From: Bacteroidota bacterium
GTDB lineage: Bacteria > Bacteroidota > Bacteroidia > Bacteroidales > F082
DNA: 64,000 bases
Reading direction: 5' to 3'
Assembly (NCBI GenBank): GCA_014382445.1
Contig: JACNJS010000023.1
Location: 62,001 to 126,000 of the forward strand
Under the pieces are notes generated by a model. That model searched no databases. It was given only the letters and a program-made list of their open reading frames with translations, and had not been told where the DNA came from. Shown here one piece after another: positions 43,734 through 53,611 of the stretch (position 1 is the stretch's first letter; every line of letters starts with the position of its first letter). The position numbers were made by a program, and so were the translations under genes.

Positions 43734-45182
43734 ATGAAGACAATAAACATTTATATGTTAAAATCCTATCTGGGACCATTTGTGTTCACTTTTTTCATTT
43801 CGCTATTCATACTGTTATTACAATTTTTGTGGAAATATATCGACGACCTTGTTGGGAAAGGATTGGAATGGTACATCATAGCTGAATTAATGTTTTATGC
43901 GTCGTCAACTTTTGTTCCGTTGGCACTACCCCTTGCAATACTTCTTTCATCACTAATGACTTTTGGTAACATGGGTGAGCATTACGAGCTGGTAGCAATG
44001 AAGTCAGCCGGTATTTCTCTGCGGAAAGCCATGAAACCTTTGATAATACTATCAGCGATAATAAGTATTGCTGCTTTTCTTTTTTCAAATTATGTATTAC
44101 CTGTTGCGAACCTTAAATTTGGATCATTACTTTACGATGTACGACAGCAAAAGTTAGCATTTAATATTAGCGAAGGAATTTATTATCATGGCCTGGAAGG
44201 TTTTGTAATTAGAGTTGGCAAAAAGGCGAAAGACAATAAGACTATATACGATGTTAAGATATATAATCATTCTCAAAACCAGGGAAATGTTATGGTTACA
44301 ACCGCCGAAAGCGGAACTATGCAACTGTCGCCTAACCAAAAAAATTTAGTTTTCACTCTTTACAATGGTTACCGCTACACCGAAATTACCAATATAGCAC
44401 AATACAGACTAAGCAGGCCCTTTGAAGCCACAAAGTTTAAGAAACAAGTTCTTAATTTCGATCTTTCTCAATTTCAGCTAAACCGCACTAATGAGGTGTT
44501 ATTTAAATCGCATTATTCAATGCTCAATATTCAACAGCTCAATCAATCAATCGATTCATTAAGCACCAAGCATTTGGTAGCAAAAAATCGGTTCTTGAAA
44601 AGTTTTATTAGAAAATACCCATACATGGCTGTAGACGACTCATTAATCACTAACAATATTGACTCAATTACCAAACGGCTTGACAGCGCAATTATGCTAC
44701 CTATTATTAATAACTTCGAAATTGATGACAAGGTTGATATAATTGAGATTGCCCTACGTGGCGCACGTACTGCCAAAGAAAATGTAATCTCATTTAACCA
44801 CGAGCTCGAAATCCGCCAGCAAATCATTACTAAACATGAGGTTGTGTGGCATCAGAAGTTTAAACTTTCTATTGCTTGTTTTATCTTCTTTTTTATTGGT
44901 GCTCCTCTTGGTGCAATTATCCGAAAAGGCGGATTAGGACTTCCTGTTGTTGTTTCTGTGATTTTTTTCGTTCTTTATCACGTTATTTCGATGACAGCTG
45001 AAAAAGCTGTTAAAACAGGCGAATGGAATGTTGAATTTGGATTATGGCTTTCAACATTAGTTGTTTTGCCATTGGGTTTATTCTTAACATATAAAGCTAC
45101 TACCGATGCGCAGTTAATGGATACCGAGAGCTGGAACAAGTTTTTTAAAAAATTTCAATTTAAAAAACCGAAAATATCCTAA
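43734..45182 (+). CDS. LptF/LptG-family lipopolysaccharide export permease
   Basis: A 482-residue YjgP/YjgQ-type permease with three N-terminal membrane segments (~15-120), a periplasmic jellyroll-like domain (~130-370) and three C-terminal membrane segments (~380-460). LKSYLGPFVFTFFISLFILLLQFLWKYIDDLVGKG and FFFIGAPLGAIIRKGGLG are typical. With LptB it extracts LPS from the inner membrane and passes it to the Lpt bridge. It overlaps the next gene by one base (TAATG). Confidence 0.93.
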   Translation: MKTINIYMLKSYLGPFVFTFFISLFILLLQFLWKYIDDLVGKGLEWYIIAELMFYASSTFVPLALPLAILLSSLMTFGNMGEHYELVAMKSAGISLRKAMKPLIILSAIISIAAFLFSNYVLPVANLKFGSLLYDVRQQKLAFNISEGIYYHGLEGFVIRVGKKAKDNKTIYDVKIYNHSQNQGNVMVTTAESGTMQLSPNQKNLVFTLYNGYRYTEITNIAQYRLSRPFEATKFKKQVLNFDLSQFQLNRTNEVLFKSHYSMLNIQQLNQSIDSLSTKHLVAKNRFLKSFIRKYPYMAVDDSLITNNIDSITKRLDSAIMLPIINNFEIDDKVDIIEIALRGARTAKENVISFNHELEIRQQIITKHEVVWHQKFKLSIACFIFFFIGAPLGAIIRKGGLGLPVVVSVIFFVLYHVISMTAEKAVKTGEWNVEFGLWLSTLVVLPLGLFLTYKATTDAQLMDTESWNKFFKKFQFKKPKIS

Positions 45183-46399
45183 TGGGAAACACGTTAAACA
45201 TTTTGTTTATCTGTAATAAATCTCCGTGGCCACCTCATGAAGGGGGTCCTATTGCAATGAACAACCTTATTGAAGGCGTACTTGGAGCAGGCCACAACGT
45301 TAAGGTTCTGGCAATTAATACAAGCAAATACAATGTCGACCCTAAGGATATTCCTGATTATTATAAAAAACAAACTGATATTGAGCTAATTGATATAGAT
45401 TTAAGTATAAAGACATTTCCTGCATTTTTAAATTTATTCACCGGAAAATCATATCATGTTGAAAGATTTATTTCTGATAATTTTAGAAATAAATTAAGGA
45501 AGGTATTGTCAAAACAAAATTTTGACATTGTTCAGATAGAAACCCTGTTTATGTCACCTTATATTAATACGATACGAGAATATTCTTCGGCATCAATAGT
45601 ACTCAGGGCGCATAATATTGAGCATTTGATTTGGAAACGAGTTGCTTCAATTACAAGAAACCCAATCAAAAAAGCTTATCTTAAGCATCTTGCCACAACT
45701 CTCGAAAATTATGAAATGGGAGTTTTAAACAAATATGACGGCATTATCCCAATTTCAGAAAAAGACGCTGATTTTTTTATCAGCAAATCAAACAAGCCTG
45801 TGCAAACAATTTCTTTTGGCATAGTACCTGATAAATTGACCGACTCAATCGCTGTCAAAACTGAACATGCCTTGTTTCATATCGGGTCGATGAACTGGAT
45901 TCCAAACCAGGAGGGAATTAGTTGGTTTCTGGAATATGTTTGGCCTTATATTAATAAGGAATTCCCCGACCTGAAACTATATTTGGCAGGAAGAGAAATG
46001 CCTGATAAGCTCAAAAAGTTAAATCAGGATAACGTAGAGGTAGTTGGAGAAGTATCCAATGCATATGAATTTATCAAATCTAAAGCCATTTTAATTGCAC
46101 CCCTATTTTCGGGAAGCGGTATTCGCATAAAGATAATAGAGAGCATGGCGCTTAGTAAAGCAGTTATTTCAACAACAATAGGCGCCGAAGGAATTAGCTA
46201 TACCAATGGTAAAAACATAATGATTGCTGATGATGCTGAATCGTTTATTAAAGCAATTAAAGAATTAGTTAACGACAAAAATAAATGCAATATGATTGGG
46301 AATAACGCACGTGCTTTAATACTACAGGAACACGATAATGCAAAGTTGGTTGAGTGGTTAATAGGGTTTTATTGCAAAATAATAGATGACAAATTATGA
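45182..46399 (+). CDS. Glycosyltransferase, GT4-type
   Basis: A 405-residue GT-B glycosyltransferase. The N-terminus NKSPWPPHEGGPIAMNNLIEGVLGAGHNV is an acceptor-domain loop. The C-terminal half has PLFSGSGIRIKIIESMALSKAVIST, containing the E-x7-E-like donor site of GT4. It starts within the stop codon of the LPS permease, so the two are translated together, suggesting cell-envelope glycan synthesis. The sugar is not known. Confidence 0.88.
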   Translation: MGNTLNILFICNKSPWPPHEGGPIAMNNLIEGVLGAGHNVKVLAINTSKYNVDPKDIPDYYKKQTDIELIDIDLSIKTFPAFLNLFTGKSYHVERFISDNFRNKLRKVLSKQNFDIVQIETLFMSPYINTIREYSSASIVLRAHNIEHLIWKRVASITRNPIKKAYLKHLATTLENYEMGVLNKYDGIIPISEKDADFFISKSNKPVQTISFGIVPDKLTDSIAVKTEHALFHIGSMNWIPNQEGISWFLEYVWPYINKEFPDLKLYLAGREMPDKLKKLNQDNVEVVGEVSNAYEFIKSKAILIAPLFSGSGIRIKIIESMALSKAVISTTIGAEGISYTNGKNIMIADDAESFIKAIKELVNDKNKCNMIGNNARALILQEHDNAKLVEWLIGFYCKIIDDKL

Positions 46400-46450
46400 A
46401 GTTAACTTTTAGGTATTATTCGTAATATGATTAGTGTTACGATTCTTAGC

Positions 46451-46482
46451 AATTGAACAATCGAGCAATAGAACAATTGAAC
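46451..46482. repeat. Four tandem 8-bp repeats upstream of the second glycosyltransferase
   Basis: The stretch divides exactly into AATTGAAC, AATCGAGC, AATAGAAC, AATTGAAC. It ends 9 bp before a -7 element. It parallels the 4 x 8-bp array at 35718-35749, but with another unit. Confidence 0.75.
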
Positions 46483-46491
46483 AAACTCTAT

Positions 46492-46499
46492 TATCTTTG
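46492..46499 (+). promoter_or_regulatory. -7 promoter element of the second glycosyltransferase
   Basis: TATCTTTG, an exact TAnnTTTG match, 29 bp before the ATG at 46529. Confidence 0.6.
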
Positions 46500-46528
46500 C
46501 ACAATCATCAGGCGTAACGAATTAAATT

Positions 46529-47698
46529 ATGAGAATTTTAGTGCTACTTTCCAGAGTTCCATATCCTTTGGAAAAAGGTGACAAATTGCGTGCATTTAAT
46601 CAAATCAGGGAGCTCTCAAAAAAAAATGAACTAATACTTTGCGCTTTAAACCCAAGCTCAAATCTCGATAAGCAAAAAGCATTTAGCGAACTACAACCAT
46701 ACTGTCATTCCATTAATTTTTTAGACCTTCCTGTTTACAGCCGATTATGGAATATGGCCATGGCTTTCTTTGGAAATATTCCTATACAAGCCGGATATTT
46801 TTATAACCGGAATGCCGTAAAGGAGATTAATAGATTGATTGAATCTTATAAACCCGATCACATTTATTGCCAGTTTATACGAACTACAGAATATGTAAAA
46901 AATATTAGCATAAAGAAAACTCTTGATTATCAGGATGTACTATCGCATGGTATAAAACGCAGGTTAAAAAAAGTCTCAATTATTGCTTACCCTTTTTTAA
47001 AAATGGAATACAAGAGGCTTATTAGATATGAGGGGCACATATTTGATTATTTCGATAATAAAACCATAATTTCTATCCCCGATAAAAATCTTATTCATCA
47101 CGATCGAAAAGAAGAAATACATGTAATTCCAAATGGGGTTGATCATTCATACTTTTCTCCAATAAATAAAGAAAAAACTTTTGATGTTGTATTTACCGGA
47201 AATATGGCATATCCTCCTAACGTTGATGCATCTGTATATTTAATAAAGGAGATAATGCCATTAGTTTGGAAAAAAATACCAATAGCAAAAGTGCTGCTTG
47301 CCGGTGCCAGTCCTGTAAAAAAGGTGCTGTCCCTTAAATCAAAAAATGTAAAAGTAAGCGGATGGATGGATGACATAAGAGATTCGTACTCAGCGGCTAA
47401 AGTATTTATTGCTCCAATGCGTATTGGTACCGGACTACAAAATAAACTTCTTGAGGCAATGTCGATGAAAATACCTTCCGTTACAACGCCCATGGCAAAT
47501 GATGCACTTCAGGCAAAAGAAGGATCGGAAATATTAATTGGAGGCAATGCCCAGGAACTTGCTAACAGTATTACCGAACTTTTGAGCGATGAAAATCTAT
47601 ACCATTTAATTGCACAAAACGGTTATAACTTCGTGCATAATAACTACAGTTGGGAGAGTGCTACCGAAAAACTAAACGAAATAATTAACAACACCTAG
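46529..47698 (+). CDS. Glycosyltransferase, GT4-type (second)
   Basis: A 389-residue GT-B enzyme. The N-terminal LLSRVPYPLEKGDKLRAFNQIRELSK resembles the group of sugar transferases found with exopolysaccharide systems. The C-terminal donor domain has IAPMRIGTGLQNKLLEAMSMKIPSVTT. It has its own promoter and is followed 4 bp later by a nitroreductase gene. It probably acts on envelope or exopolysaccharide; the substrate is unknown. Confidence 0.87.
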   Translation: MRILVLLSRVPYPLEKGDKLRAFNQIRELSKKNELILCALNPSSNLDKQKAFSELQPYCHSINFLDLPVYSRLWNMAMAFFGNIPIQAGYFYNRNAVKEINRLIESYKPDHIYCQFIRTTEYVKNISIKKTLDYQDVLSHGIKRRLKKVSIIAYPFLKMEYKRLIRYEGHIFDYFDNKTIISIPDKNLIHHDRKEEIHVIPNGVDHSYFSPINKEKTFDVVFTGNMAYPPNVDASVYLIKEIMPLVWKKIPIAKVLLAGASPVKKVLSLKSKNVKVSGWMDDIRDSYSAAKVFIAPMRIGTGLQNKLLEAMSMKIPSVTTPMANDALQAKEGSEILIGGNAQELANSITELLSDENLYHLIAQNGYNFVHNNYSWESATEKLNEIINNT

Positions 47699-47702
47699 GT
47701 AT

Positions 47703-48299
47703 ATGATTAAAGAACTTGTAGTACTCAATAGAAGCTATCGCAAATTTCACAACCACAAAAAAGTGTTGGTTGAACAATTGACCCAACTTGTTGATCTGGC
47801 CAGAAACACACCTTCTGCAAAAAACCAACAACCTCTTAAATACATACTTGTTACAAACGAAAATGATGTTAGCCTGATAGAAAGCCACCTGAAATGGGCA
47901 GCATTTTTAAAAGATTGGAACGGGCCGGATAAAAGTGAACAGCCTCCTGCATATATTATTATGTTGATAGATAAAAACCTTAACGAAAATGCATATATTG
48001 ATGCAGGAATAGCCGCCCAAACAATACTACTTGGAGCAGTTGAAAAACAAATGGGCGGATGTATTATCAGATCCGTAAACCGAAATGAAGTATTAAAACA
48101 CTTTAATCTACCTTCAAATTTAGAAATAGTTCAGGTTATCGCAATTGGTTATCCAAATCAAAAGATTGAATTAATAACTCCTGACGAATCAGGTTCTGTT
48201 CAATACTATCAGGATAATTCAGGGGTACATTATGTTCCAAAACGCAAACTTGAAGATGTAATTATTATTCCTGACACAACATCCGAACATAGTGGCTAA
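47703..48299 (+). CDS. Nitroreductase-family protein
   Basis: A 198-residue FMN-dependent nitroreductase-like protein. NRSYRKFHNHKKV at the start, ARNTPSAKNQQPLKYILVT (~33-51) and AYIDAGIAAQTILLGAVEKQMGGC (~98-121) are family elements that bind FMN. It reduces nitro- or quinone-type compounds with NAD(P)H; the natural substrate is unknown. It starts 4 bp after the glycosyltransferase stop. Confidence 0.88.
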   Translation: MIKELVVLNRSYRKFHNHKKVLVEQLTQLVDLARNTPSAKNQQPLKYILVTNENDVSLIESHLKWAAFLKDWNGPDKSEQPPAYIIMLIDKNLNENAYIDAGIAAQTILLGAVEKQMGGCIIRSVNRNEVLKHFNLPSNLEIVQVIAIGYPNQKIELITPDESGSVQYYQDNSGVHYVPKRKLEDVIIIPDTTSEHSG

Positions 48300-48303
48300 A
48301 TAT

Positions 48304-48311
48304 TATTTTTG
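48304..48311 (+). promoter_or_regulatory. -7 promoter element of hisS
   Basis: TATTTTTG, an exact TAnnTTTG match, ends 24 bp before the hisS ATG. Confidence 0.6.
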
Positions 48312-48335
48312 GTAAATGACAAATATTAAGAAACC

Positions 48336-49706
48336 ATGATACAAAAACCATCAATACCAAAAGGAACAAGAGACTTCTCCCCAAAGCAAATGATAAGGAG
48401 AAACTATATTTTTGATTCTATTAGAGCAGTATTTCAAAAATACGGCTATCTTCCTATCGATACACCTGCAATGGAGAACTTAACAACTCTTATGGGTAAA
48501 TATGGTGAAGAAGGCGACAGGTTAATATTTAAAATTCTTAATTCCGGCGATTTTCTAAAGAAAACAGAAACTGCTGATCTGCAATCATCTGATTTGAATA
48601 AATTAACTACTATGATTTGCGAAAAAGGTTTGCGCTATGACCTTACTGTTCCTTTTGCCCGCTACGTTGTGCAAAACAAAAACGACATTACATTTCCGTT
48701 TAAACGATACCAGATACAACCAGTGTGGCGCGCCGACAAACCCCAGAAAGGAAGATATCGTGAATTTTATCAGTGCGATGTGGATGTTATCGGAAGTAAT
48801 TCATTAATAAATGAGGTAGAACTTGTGTTGATAATTGATGAAGTTTTTGAAAAACTCGGAATTGAAACAATTATTAAAATAAGTAACAGGAAAATTCTTA
48901 CTGGAATAGCAGAAATTATTGGCGAACCTGGTAAAATAATTGATATTACAGTTGCTATAGATAAACTTGAAAAGATCGGGCTTGAAAAAGTAAACGAGGA
49001 ACTTGCACAGAAAGGATTATCCGAACAAGCTATTGAAAAATTACAACCCATCCTAAATCTTAAAGGAATATTAAGGGTTAAATTCCCAAAACTGCAAGAA
49101 ATTTTAGCAGATTCAAAAATTGGGATGCAAGGAATTGAAGAATTGATGTCGGTGTTGATTCATCTGAAAGAACTAAACCTGAAAAACAAATGGTCTTTTG
49201 ATCTTACCCTTGCACGTGGATTGGATTATTACACCGGAGCAATTATTGAAGTCGTAGCAAAAGACATGGTGATGGGAAGCCTCTGTGGTGGCGGAAGGTA
49301 TGATGACCTGACAGGTATTTTTGGTTTACCGGATATTTCTGGCGTAGGGATTTCATTTGGAGCCGATCGTATTTATGATGTGCTGAACGAATTAAACCTA
49401 TTCCCTGAAGATAGTTCACTTACATCGAAAGTGATGTTTGTGAATTTTGGCAAGGAAGAAGAAAAACTTTGTTTAAAACTAATCAAAGAAATTCGAAAAG
49501 CAGGAATTAGTACCGAGCTTTACCCCGATCATGCGAAGATGAAAAAGCAAATGAAATATGCCGATCAAAAATCAATACCCAACGTAGTGTTAATTGGTGA
49601 GGAGGAAATGAAATCGGAAATGTACACACTTAAGAATATGATTACCGGAGAACAACAAAAAGTTAATCTGGAAGAACTTATCTCCATATTATCCAAACAT
49701 AATTAA
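48336..49706 (+). CDS. hisS: Histidyl-tRNA synthetase
   Basis: A 456-residue class II aminoacyl-tRNA synthetase. It has the N-terminal PKGTRDFSP, motif 2 with [22 protein letters not shown], the His-specific [15 protein letters not shown], motif 3 with [13 protein letters not shown], and a C-terminal anticodon-binding domain (~365-456). Length is normal. It ends 1 bp from the convergent thioredoxin-like gene. Confidence 0.97.
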   Translation: MIQKPSIPKGTRDFSPKQMIRRNYIFDSIRAVFQKYGYLPIDTPAMENLTTLMGKYGEEGDRLIFKILNSGDFLKKTETADLQSSDLNKLTTMICEKGLRYDLTVPFARYVVQNKNDITFPFKRYQIQPVWRADKPQKGRYREFYQCDVDVIGSNSLINEVELVLIIDEVFEKLGIETIIKISNRKILTGIAEIIGEPGKIIDITVAIDKLEKIGLEKVNEELAQKGLSEQAIEKLQPILNLKGILRVKFPKLQEILADSKIGMQGIEELMSVLIHLKELNLKNKWSFDLTLARGLDYYTGAIIEVVAKDMVMGSLCGGGRYDDLTGIFGLPDISGVGISFGADRIYDVLNELNLFPEDSSLTSKVMFVNFGKEEEKLCLKLIKEIRKAGISTELYPDHAKMKKQMKYADQKSIPNVVLIGEEEMKSEMYTLKNMITGEQQKVNLEELISILSKHN

Positions 49707-49707
49707 T

Positions 49708-50043
49708 TTACTTCTCAAATATCATATTATAAGGTCGTTCAATAGCTTCACTAAGTTGTGGTATCGAAATATATTTGCTTTCGCGACGATATTCACGACC
49801 TTCGAAAAATAAAATAATAGTAGGATTAGCAAAAACGCCATATGTTGCCGGCAATGCAGGATATTTTTCAGAATTTACTAGTGCAAATTTAATTTCGGGA
49901 TATTCCTCATCAATCAGTTGCTTCACCTTTGGTCGCAAACTGAGGCAAGGACTACAGTTATCACTATAAAAATAAATTATCACAGCTGCTTCATGTGCAA
50001 TAAGTTCGCTGATTTCCTCCTGGGTAGTAAATTCGTTAGCCAT
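49708..50043 (-). CDS. Thioredoxin-like protein
   Basis: A 111-residue thioredoxin-fold protein with the redox motif CSPC in YFYSDNCSPCLSLRPKV and the cis-proline region ANPTIILFFEGRE. It has no signal peptide, so it is cytoplasmic. CSPC instead of CGPC suggests a redox role distinct from TrxA. Confidence 0.9.
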   Translation of the reverse strand: MANEFTTQEEISELIAHEAAVIIYFYSDNCSPCLSLRPKVKQLIDEEYPEIKFALVNSEKYPALPATYGVFANPTIILFFEGREYRRESKYISIPQLSEAIERPYNMIFEK

Positions 50044-50132
50044 AGTTTTTAGAATATGGTTGATAACTCAAATTTATAAAAATCAACCAAAAGTAACAAA
50101 TTCACTAATTTCGCGCTATTAAAATTTTAATC

Positions 50133-51146
50133 ATGGCGAAGATCAGGATTGCTATAAATGGATTTGGCCGAATTGGCAGAGTAACTTTCAGAAAAATTCT
50201 GGAAAGAAACAATATGGAGGTTGTAGCTATAAATGACATAACTGACTCGGCCAATCTGGCGCATTTATTGAAATATGATTCTGTGCAAGGATCATTTAAC
50301 GGCAAAGTTGAACACAACGGAAACCACATTATTGTAAACAGCAAAAAAGTAATTGTATTAAACGAAACCGACCCTGCAAAACTTCCATGGAAAAAACTTA
50401 ATATTGACGTAGTTATAGAGGCAACCGGAGAGTTTACTGATCGCGAAAGTGCAATTAAGCATGTTGAACAATCAGGTGCGAAAAAGGTAATAATATCGGC
50501 TCCTTCCAAAGACGAACATAATAGTGTAAACTATGTAGTATTAGGTGTTAACGATGAAATAATAAACCGTAGGGATGTAATTATTTCGAATGCATCGTGT
50601 ACAACAAACAATGTAGCACCGTTAATAAAAATACTCGACGATAACTGGGGTATAGAAAAAGGGTTTATTACTACTATTCATTCATACACCAAAGATCAAA
50701 ATCTGGTTGATGGCCCTCACACCGACTGGCGGCGAGGTCGTGCAGCCGCATACTCTATTGTTCCAACCACAACAGGTGCGGCCAAGGCAGCTACAAAAAT
50801 TTTTCCGCACCTGAAAAACAACCTCGGTGGGGCAGGTTTCAGAGTCCCGGTGCCCGATGGTTCTCTTACCGATCTCACCTGTACATTAAAAAACTCAACG
50901 TCAGTAAACGAAATAAACAGAGTATTTAAAGAAGCTGCACAAACATATATGAAAGGGATACTTGAATACACTAACGACCTTATTGTTTCGGTTGATGTAA
51001 TCGGGAACACACATTCAGCTGTTTTTGATTCAAATTTAACTGCTGTTCTTGGAGATAAAAATAAGCTGGTAAAAGTTGTAGCATGGTACGATAACGAGAT
51101 GGGATACTCAAGTAGATTGGTAGAACTTATCGAGAAATTTGTTTAG
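50133..51146 (+). CDS. gapA: Glyceraldehyde-3-phosphate dehydrogenase
   Basis: A 337-residue glycolytic enzyme. The NAD-binding INGFGRIGR and Asp in AINDITD, the catalytic Cys in SNASCTTNNVAPL, the His in TTIHSYTKDQ, and WYDNEMGYSSRLVELI are all present. The Asp after strand 2 indicates NAD rather than NADP preference. A near-consensus -7 element, TAATTTCG, lies at 50106-50113. Confidence 0.97.
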   Translation: MAKIRIAINGFGRIGRVTFRKILERNNMEVVAINDITDSANLAHLLKYDSVQGSFNGKVEHNGNHIIVNSKKVIVLNETDPAKLPWKKLNIDVVIEATGEFTDRESAIKHVEQSGAKKVIISAPSKDEHNSVNYVVLGVNDEIINRRDVIISNASCTTNNVAPLIKILDDNWGIEKGFITTIHSYTKDQNLVDGPHTDWRRGRAAAYSIVPTTTGAAKAATKIFPHLKNNLGGAGFRVPVPDGSLTDLTCTLKNSTSVNEINRVFKEAAQTYMKGILEYTNDLIVSVDVIGNTHSAVFDSNLTAVLGDKNKLVKVVAWYDNEMGYSSRLVELIEKFV

Positions 51147-51203
51147 TGGGAAAAGCTTATGTATTGGATGTTAATAGTTAATTTTAATAAGTTATGTGGT
51201 GTG

Positions 51204-51237
51204 AGTTAGGTGTTTGTAAATAAAACTTTTCCTAACT
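51204..51237 (+). terminator. Possible terminator after gapA
   Basis: AGTTAGG (51204-51210) pairs with CCTAACT (51231-51237), with inner GTTT/AAAC pairing. The T-tract is short and the loop is AT-rich, so the call is weak. Confidence 0.4.
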
Positions 51238-51356
51238 TTAAGTCGATCATTTTATAATTATTATGAAAAATAAAATAGCAGATTGAAAAAAGATATGATA
51301 TAAAAAATATAAATTCCAACTCATTAAACTCAAATTCTTTTAATTAATATTGACTA

Positions 51357-52430
51357 GTGAACTACCCTAATCCAAAACTCATTTTTAAAGATATCCCATC
51401 GGGAAAAGTTGGATGGCGAAGTCCGTCAAATATTGCTCTTGTAAAATACTGGGGGAAAAAAGGGACACAAATTCCTGCTAACGCATCCATAAGTTTTACA
51501 CTTAGTGAGTCACTTACGGAAACAACAGTTGAGTTTTCGCCAGCGTTCGAAAATAACTTTAACCTCGAGTTTTTATTTGAAGGAAAATCAAATGAAATTT
51601 TTGCCGCCAAGACTTCCGGGTTTTTTTATAGAATAATGGATATTTTTCCTTTTATAAACCAGTTGGATTTCAAAATCTCTTCAAAAAATACTTTTCCCCA
51701 TTCAGCAGGAATTGCATCATCGGCATCAGGCATGAGTGCTATTGCTCTTGCACTTTGTGAAATTGCAAAAAGATATTTCAATGCGTTTTCTTCTGAAGAT
51801 GAGTTTTTTAAAAATGCATCCTTTGTTGCAAGACTTGGTTCAGGCAGTGCCTGCCGTTCTATTTACGGAGGATTAGTAAGTTGGGGTGAGATAACGGGAT
51901 ATAAGAATACTTCAAATCTTTTTGCCAATAGTTTATCTGATAATGTTGATCCTGTTTTTGAAACCTTCCATGATTCAATCCTGATTGTTGATTCAGAACA
52001 AAAGAAAGTTTCAAGTAGTATCGGACATGGATTGATGAACTCAAACCCTTTTTCGAAAGGGCGCTTTGAACAAGCAGGGGCTAACATTTTGAGGCTACTT
52101 GATGTGCTGAAATCGGGTGAATTAATCGATTTTGTTGACATAGTAGAGTCAGAAGCACTCTCTCTACACGCAATGATGATGACATCAACGCCCTATTTTT
52201 TTCTAATAAAGACAAACACAATTTCAATAATTGAAAAAATTTGGGACTTCAGAAAAGAAACGGGCGTTCCTGTTTGTTTTACTCTGGATGCCGGACCAAA
52301 TGTTCACATCCTATATCCACATGAAAATAAAGATGAAATTGTGGAATTTATTAATTCCGAACTTCTGAAATATACAAATAACAATACTGTTATTCATGAT
52401 AAGGTTGGAAATGGGCCAGTAAAAATTTAA
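51357..52430 (+). CDS. mvaD: Diphosphomevalonate decarboxylase
   Basis: A 357-residue GHMP-fold enzyme converting mevalonate diphosphate to isopentenyl diphosphate. SPSNIALVKYWGKKG, the phosphate loop SAGIASSASGMSA, LGSGSACRSIYGGLVSWG and the catalytic Asp in FTLDAGPNVH are clear. The start is GTG at 51357: a stop codon lies two codons upstream and no earlier start exists. A mevalonate-type kinase gene follows 123 bp later, so the lower mevalonate pathway is encoded here. Confidence 0.94.
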   Translation: MNYPNPKLIFKDIPSGKVGWRSPSNIALVKYWGKKGTQIPANASISFTLSESLTETTVEFSPAFENNFNLEFLFEGKSNEIFAAKTSGFFYRIMDIFPFINQLDFKISSKNTFPHSAGIASSASGMSAIALALCEIAKRYFNAFSSEDEFFKNASFVARLGSGSACRSIYGGLVSWGEITGYKNTSNLFANSLSDNVDPVFETFHDSILIVDSEQKKVSSSIGHGLMNSNPFSKGRFEQAGANILRLLDVLKSGELIDFVDIVESEALSLHAMMMTSTPYFFLIKTNTISIIEKIWDFRKETGVPVCFTLDAGPNVHILYPHENKDEIVEFINSELLKYTNNNTVIHDKVGNGPVKI

Positions 52431-52456
52431 ATTATTATTCTAAAAAATGTCTTTAT

Positions 52457-52464
52457 TATCTTTG
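52457..52464 (+). promoter_or_regulatory. -7 promoter element of the mevalonate-type kinase
   Basis: TATCTTTG, an exact TAnnTTTG match, ~90 bp before the ATG at 52554. The leader contains imperfect CTCCGTG-type repeats (52470-52500). Confidence 0.55.
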
Positions 52465-52469
52465 AGCAA

Positions 52470-52500
52470 CTCCGTGCTTCCTCTGTATAACTCGGTGACA
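52470..52500. repeat. Three imperfect ~10-bp repeats in the kinase leader
   Basis: Units starting CTCCGTG, CTCTGTA and CTCGGTG follow one another at 10-11 bp spacing, just after the -7 element. Similar CTCTGTG-like intergenic repeats are known to me from Bacteroidota, but their role is unknown. Confidence 0.5.
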
Positions 52501-52553
52501 CAGTTTTGTTTACCTGTAGCAACTATTGCAAGAAACATCAAAGAAAAAGCATT

Positions 52554-53480
52554 ATGATATCAGAAAAAGGACCCGCATTTAATTCCAAAATTCTGCTGTT
52601 TGGAGAATACAGTCTTATGAAAGGTTCGATGGCACTTTGCATTCCGTATGAAAAATTTAGTGGCCAGCTGTTGTTTGATAAACTATCCGCAAACAAAATA
52701 AGTAATCACGCATCCTTGATATACTTAATTGAATATTTGGATTTTCTAAAAACCAACGACTTAAGCCGTGCAATTAACATAGAGGAATTCGAATCAGATA
52801 TTGAAAGTGGGTTATATTTCGAATGTAATATTCCAATAAGCTACGGACTTGGAAGCTCGGGGGCAATTGTTGCTGCAATTTTTGACGCTTACTCCGTTGT
52901 TGGAAATATTAATGACTTGTTGGAATTGAAAATACTATTTGCTAAAATGGAGTCCTATTATCATGGTGAGAGTTCAGGATTAGATCCTTTAGTATCCTAT
53001 CTCAACAAAGCTGTGTTAATTAGTGAAGATAACAAAGTAAAAACCGTTGAACTACCTAAAGAAATCAAAAAAGATTTAGGTGGTATTTTTCTTTTAGATA
53101 CAAAAACCACTGGTGAAACACAGCCTCTTGTAAGCTGGTTTTTGACGGAATATGAAAATGCTGATTTTAAAAATAAAATCCAAAATAAGCTTGTACCGTT
53201 GAACAACAAATGTATAAGCAATTATTTATCTGGCGATTACGATTCATTACTTGCCGAAATAAAATCGCTTTCTAAATTTACCATAGAAAATTTTAAACCT
53301 ATGATTCCATCATATATTAAAGAAATATGGGAGAAGGGTATTGAAACAAATAGTTACTATCTGAAACTTTGTGGTTCTGGTGGCGGCGGGATGATGCTTG
53401 GGTTTGCATATGATTTAACCAAGGCTCTAAATGAATTAAGTAATTTTGAAACTCACAGATTAATGAGTTTTAAGGGTTAA
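52554..53480 (+). CDS. GHMP kinase, probable mevalonate kinase
   Basis: From ATG 52554 it has 308 residues. The frame extends back to a TTG at 52506, but the added residues (MFTCSNYCKKHQ) look non-coding and ATG gives the normal beginning ISEKGPAFNSKILLFGEYSLMKGS. GHMP motif 2 is ISYGLGSSGAIVAA and motif 3 is LCGSGGGGMMLG. Its place after mvaD makes mevalonate kinase the best guess; phosphomevalonate kinase is the alternative. Confidence 0.85.
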   Translation: MISEKGPAFNSKILLFGEYSLMKGSMALCIPYEKFSGQLLFDKLSANKISNHASLIYLIEYLDFLKTNDLSRAINIEEFESDIESGLYFECNIPISYGLGSSGAIVAAIFDAYSVVGNINDLLELKILFAKMESYYHGESSGLDPLVSYLNKAVLISEDNKVKTVELPKEIKKDLGGIFLLDTKTTGETQPLVSWFLTEYENADFKNKIQNKLVPLNNKCISNYLSGDYDSLLAEIKSLSKFTIENFKPMIPSYIKEIWEKGIETNSYYLKLCGSGGGGMMLGFAYDLTKALNELSNFETHRLMSFKG

Positions 53481-53611
53481 CGGTTGAATGTTAATTTTAT
53501 TACTAACAACTCCAAACTCGCTAATGATGACAGCACAACAACAATTCACTTAGGTTACCATCAGCACTTCTCCTTTTTTCATATTTTCGCTTTATAATTA
53601 ATTTACCAGTC

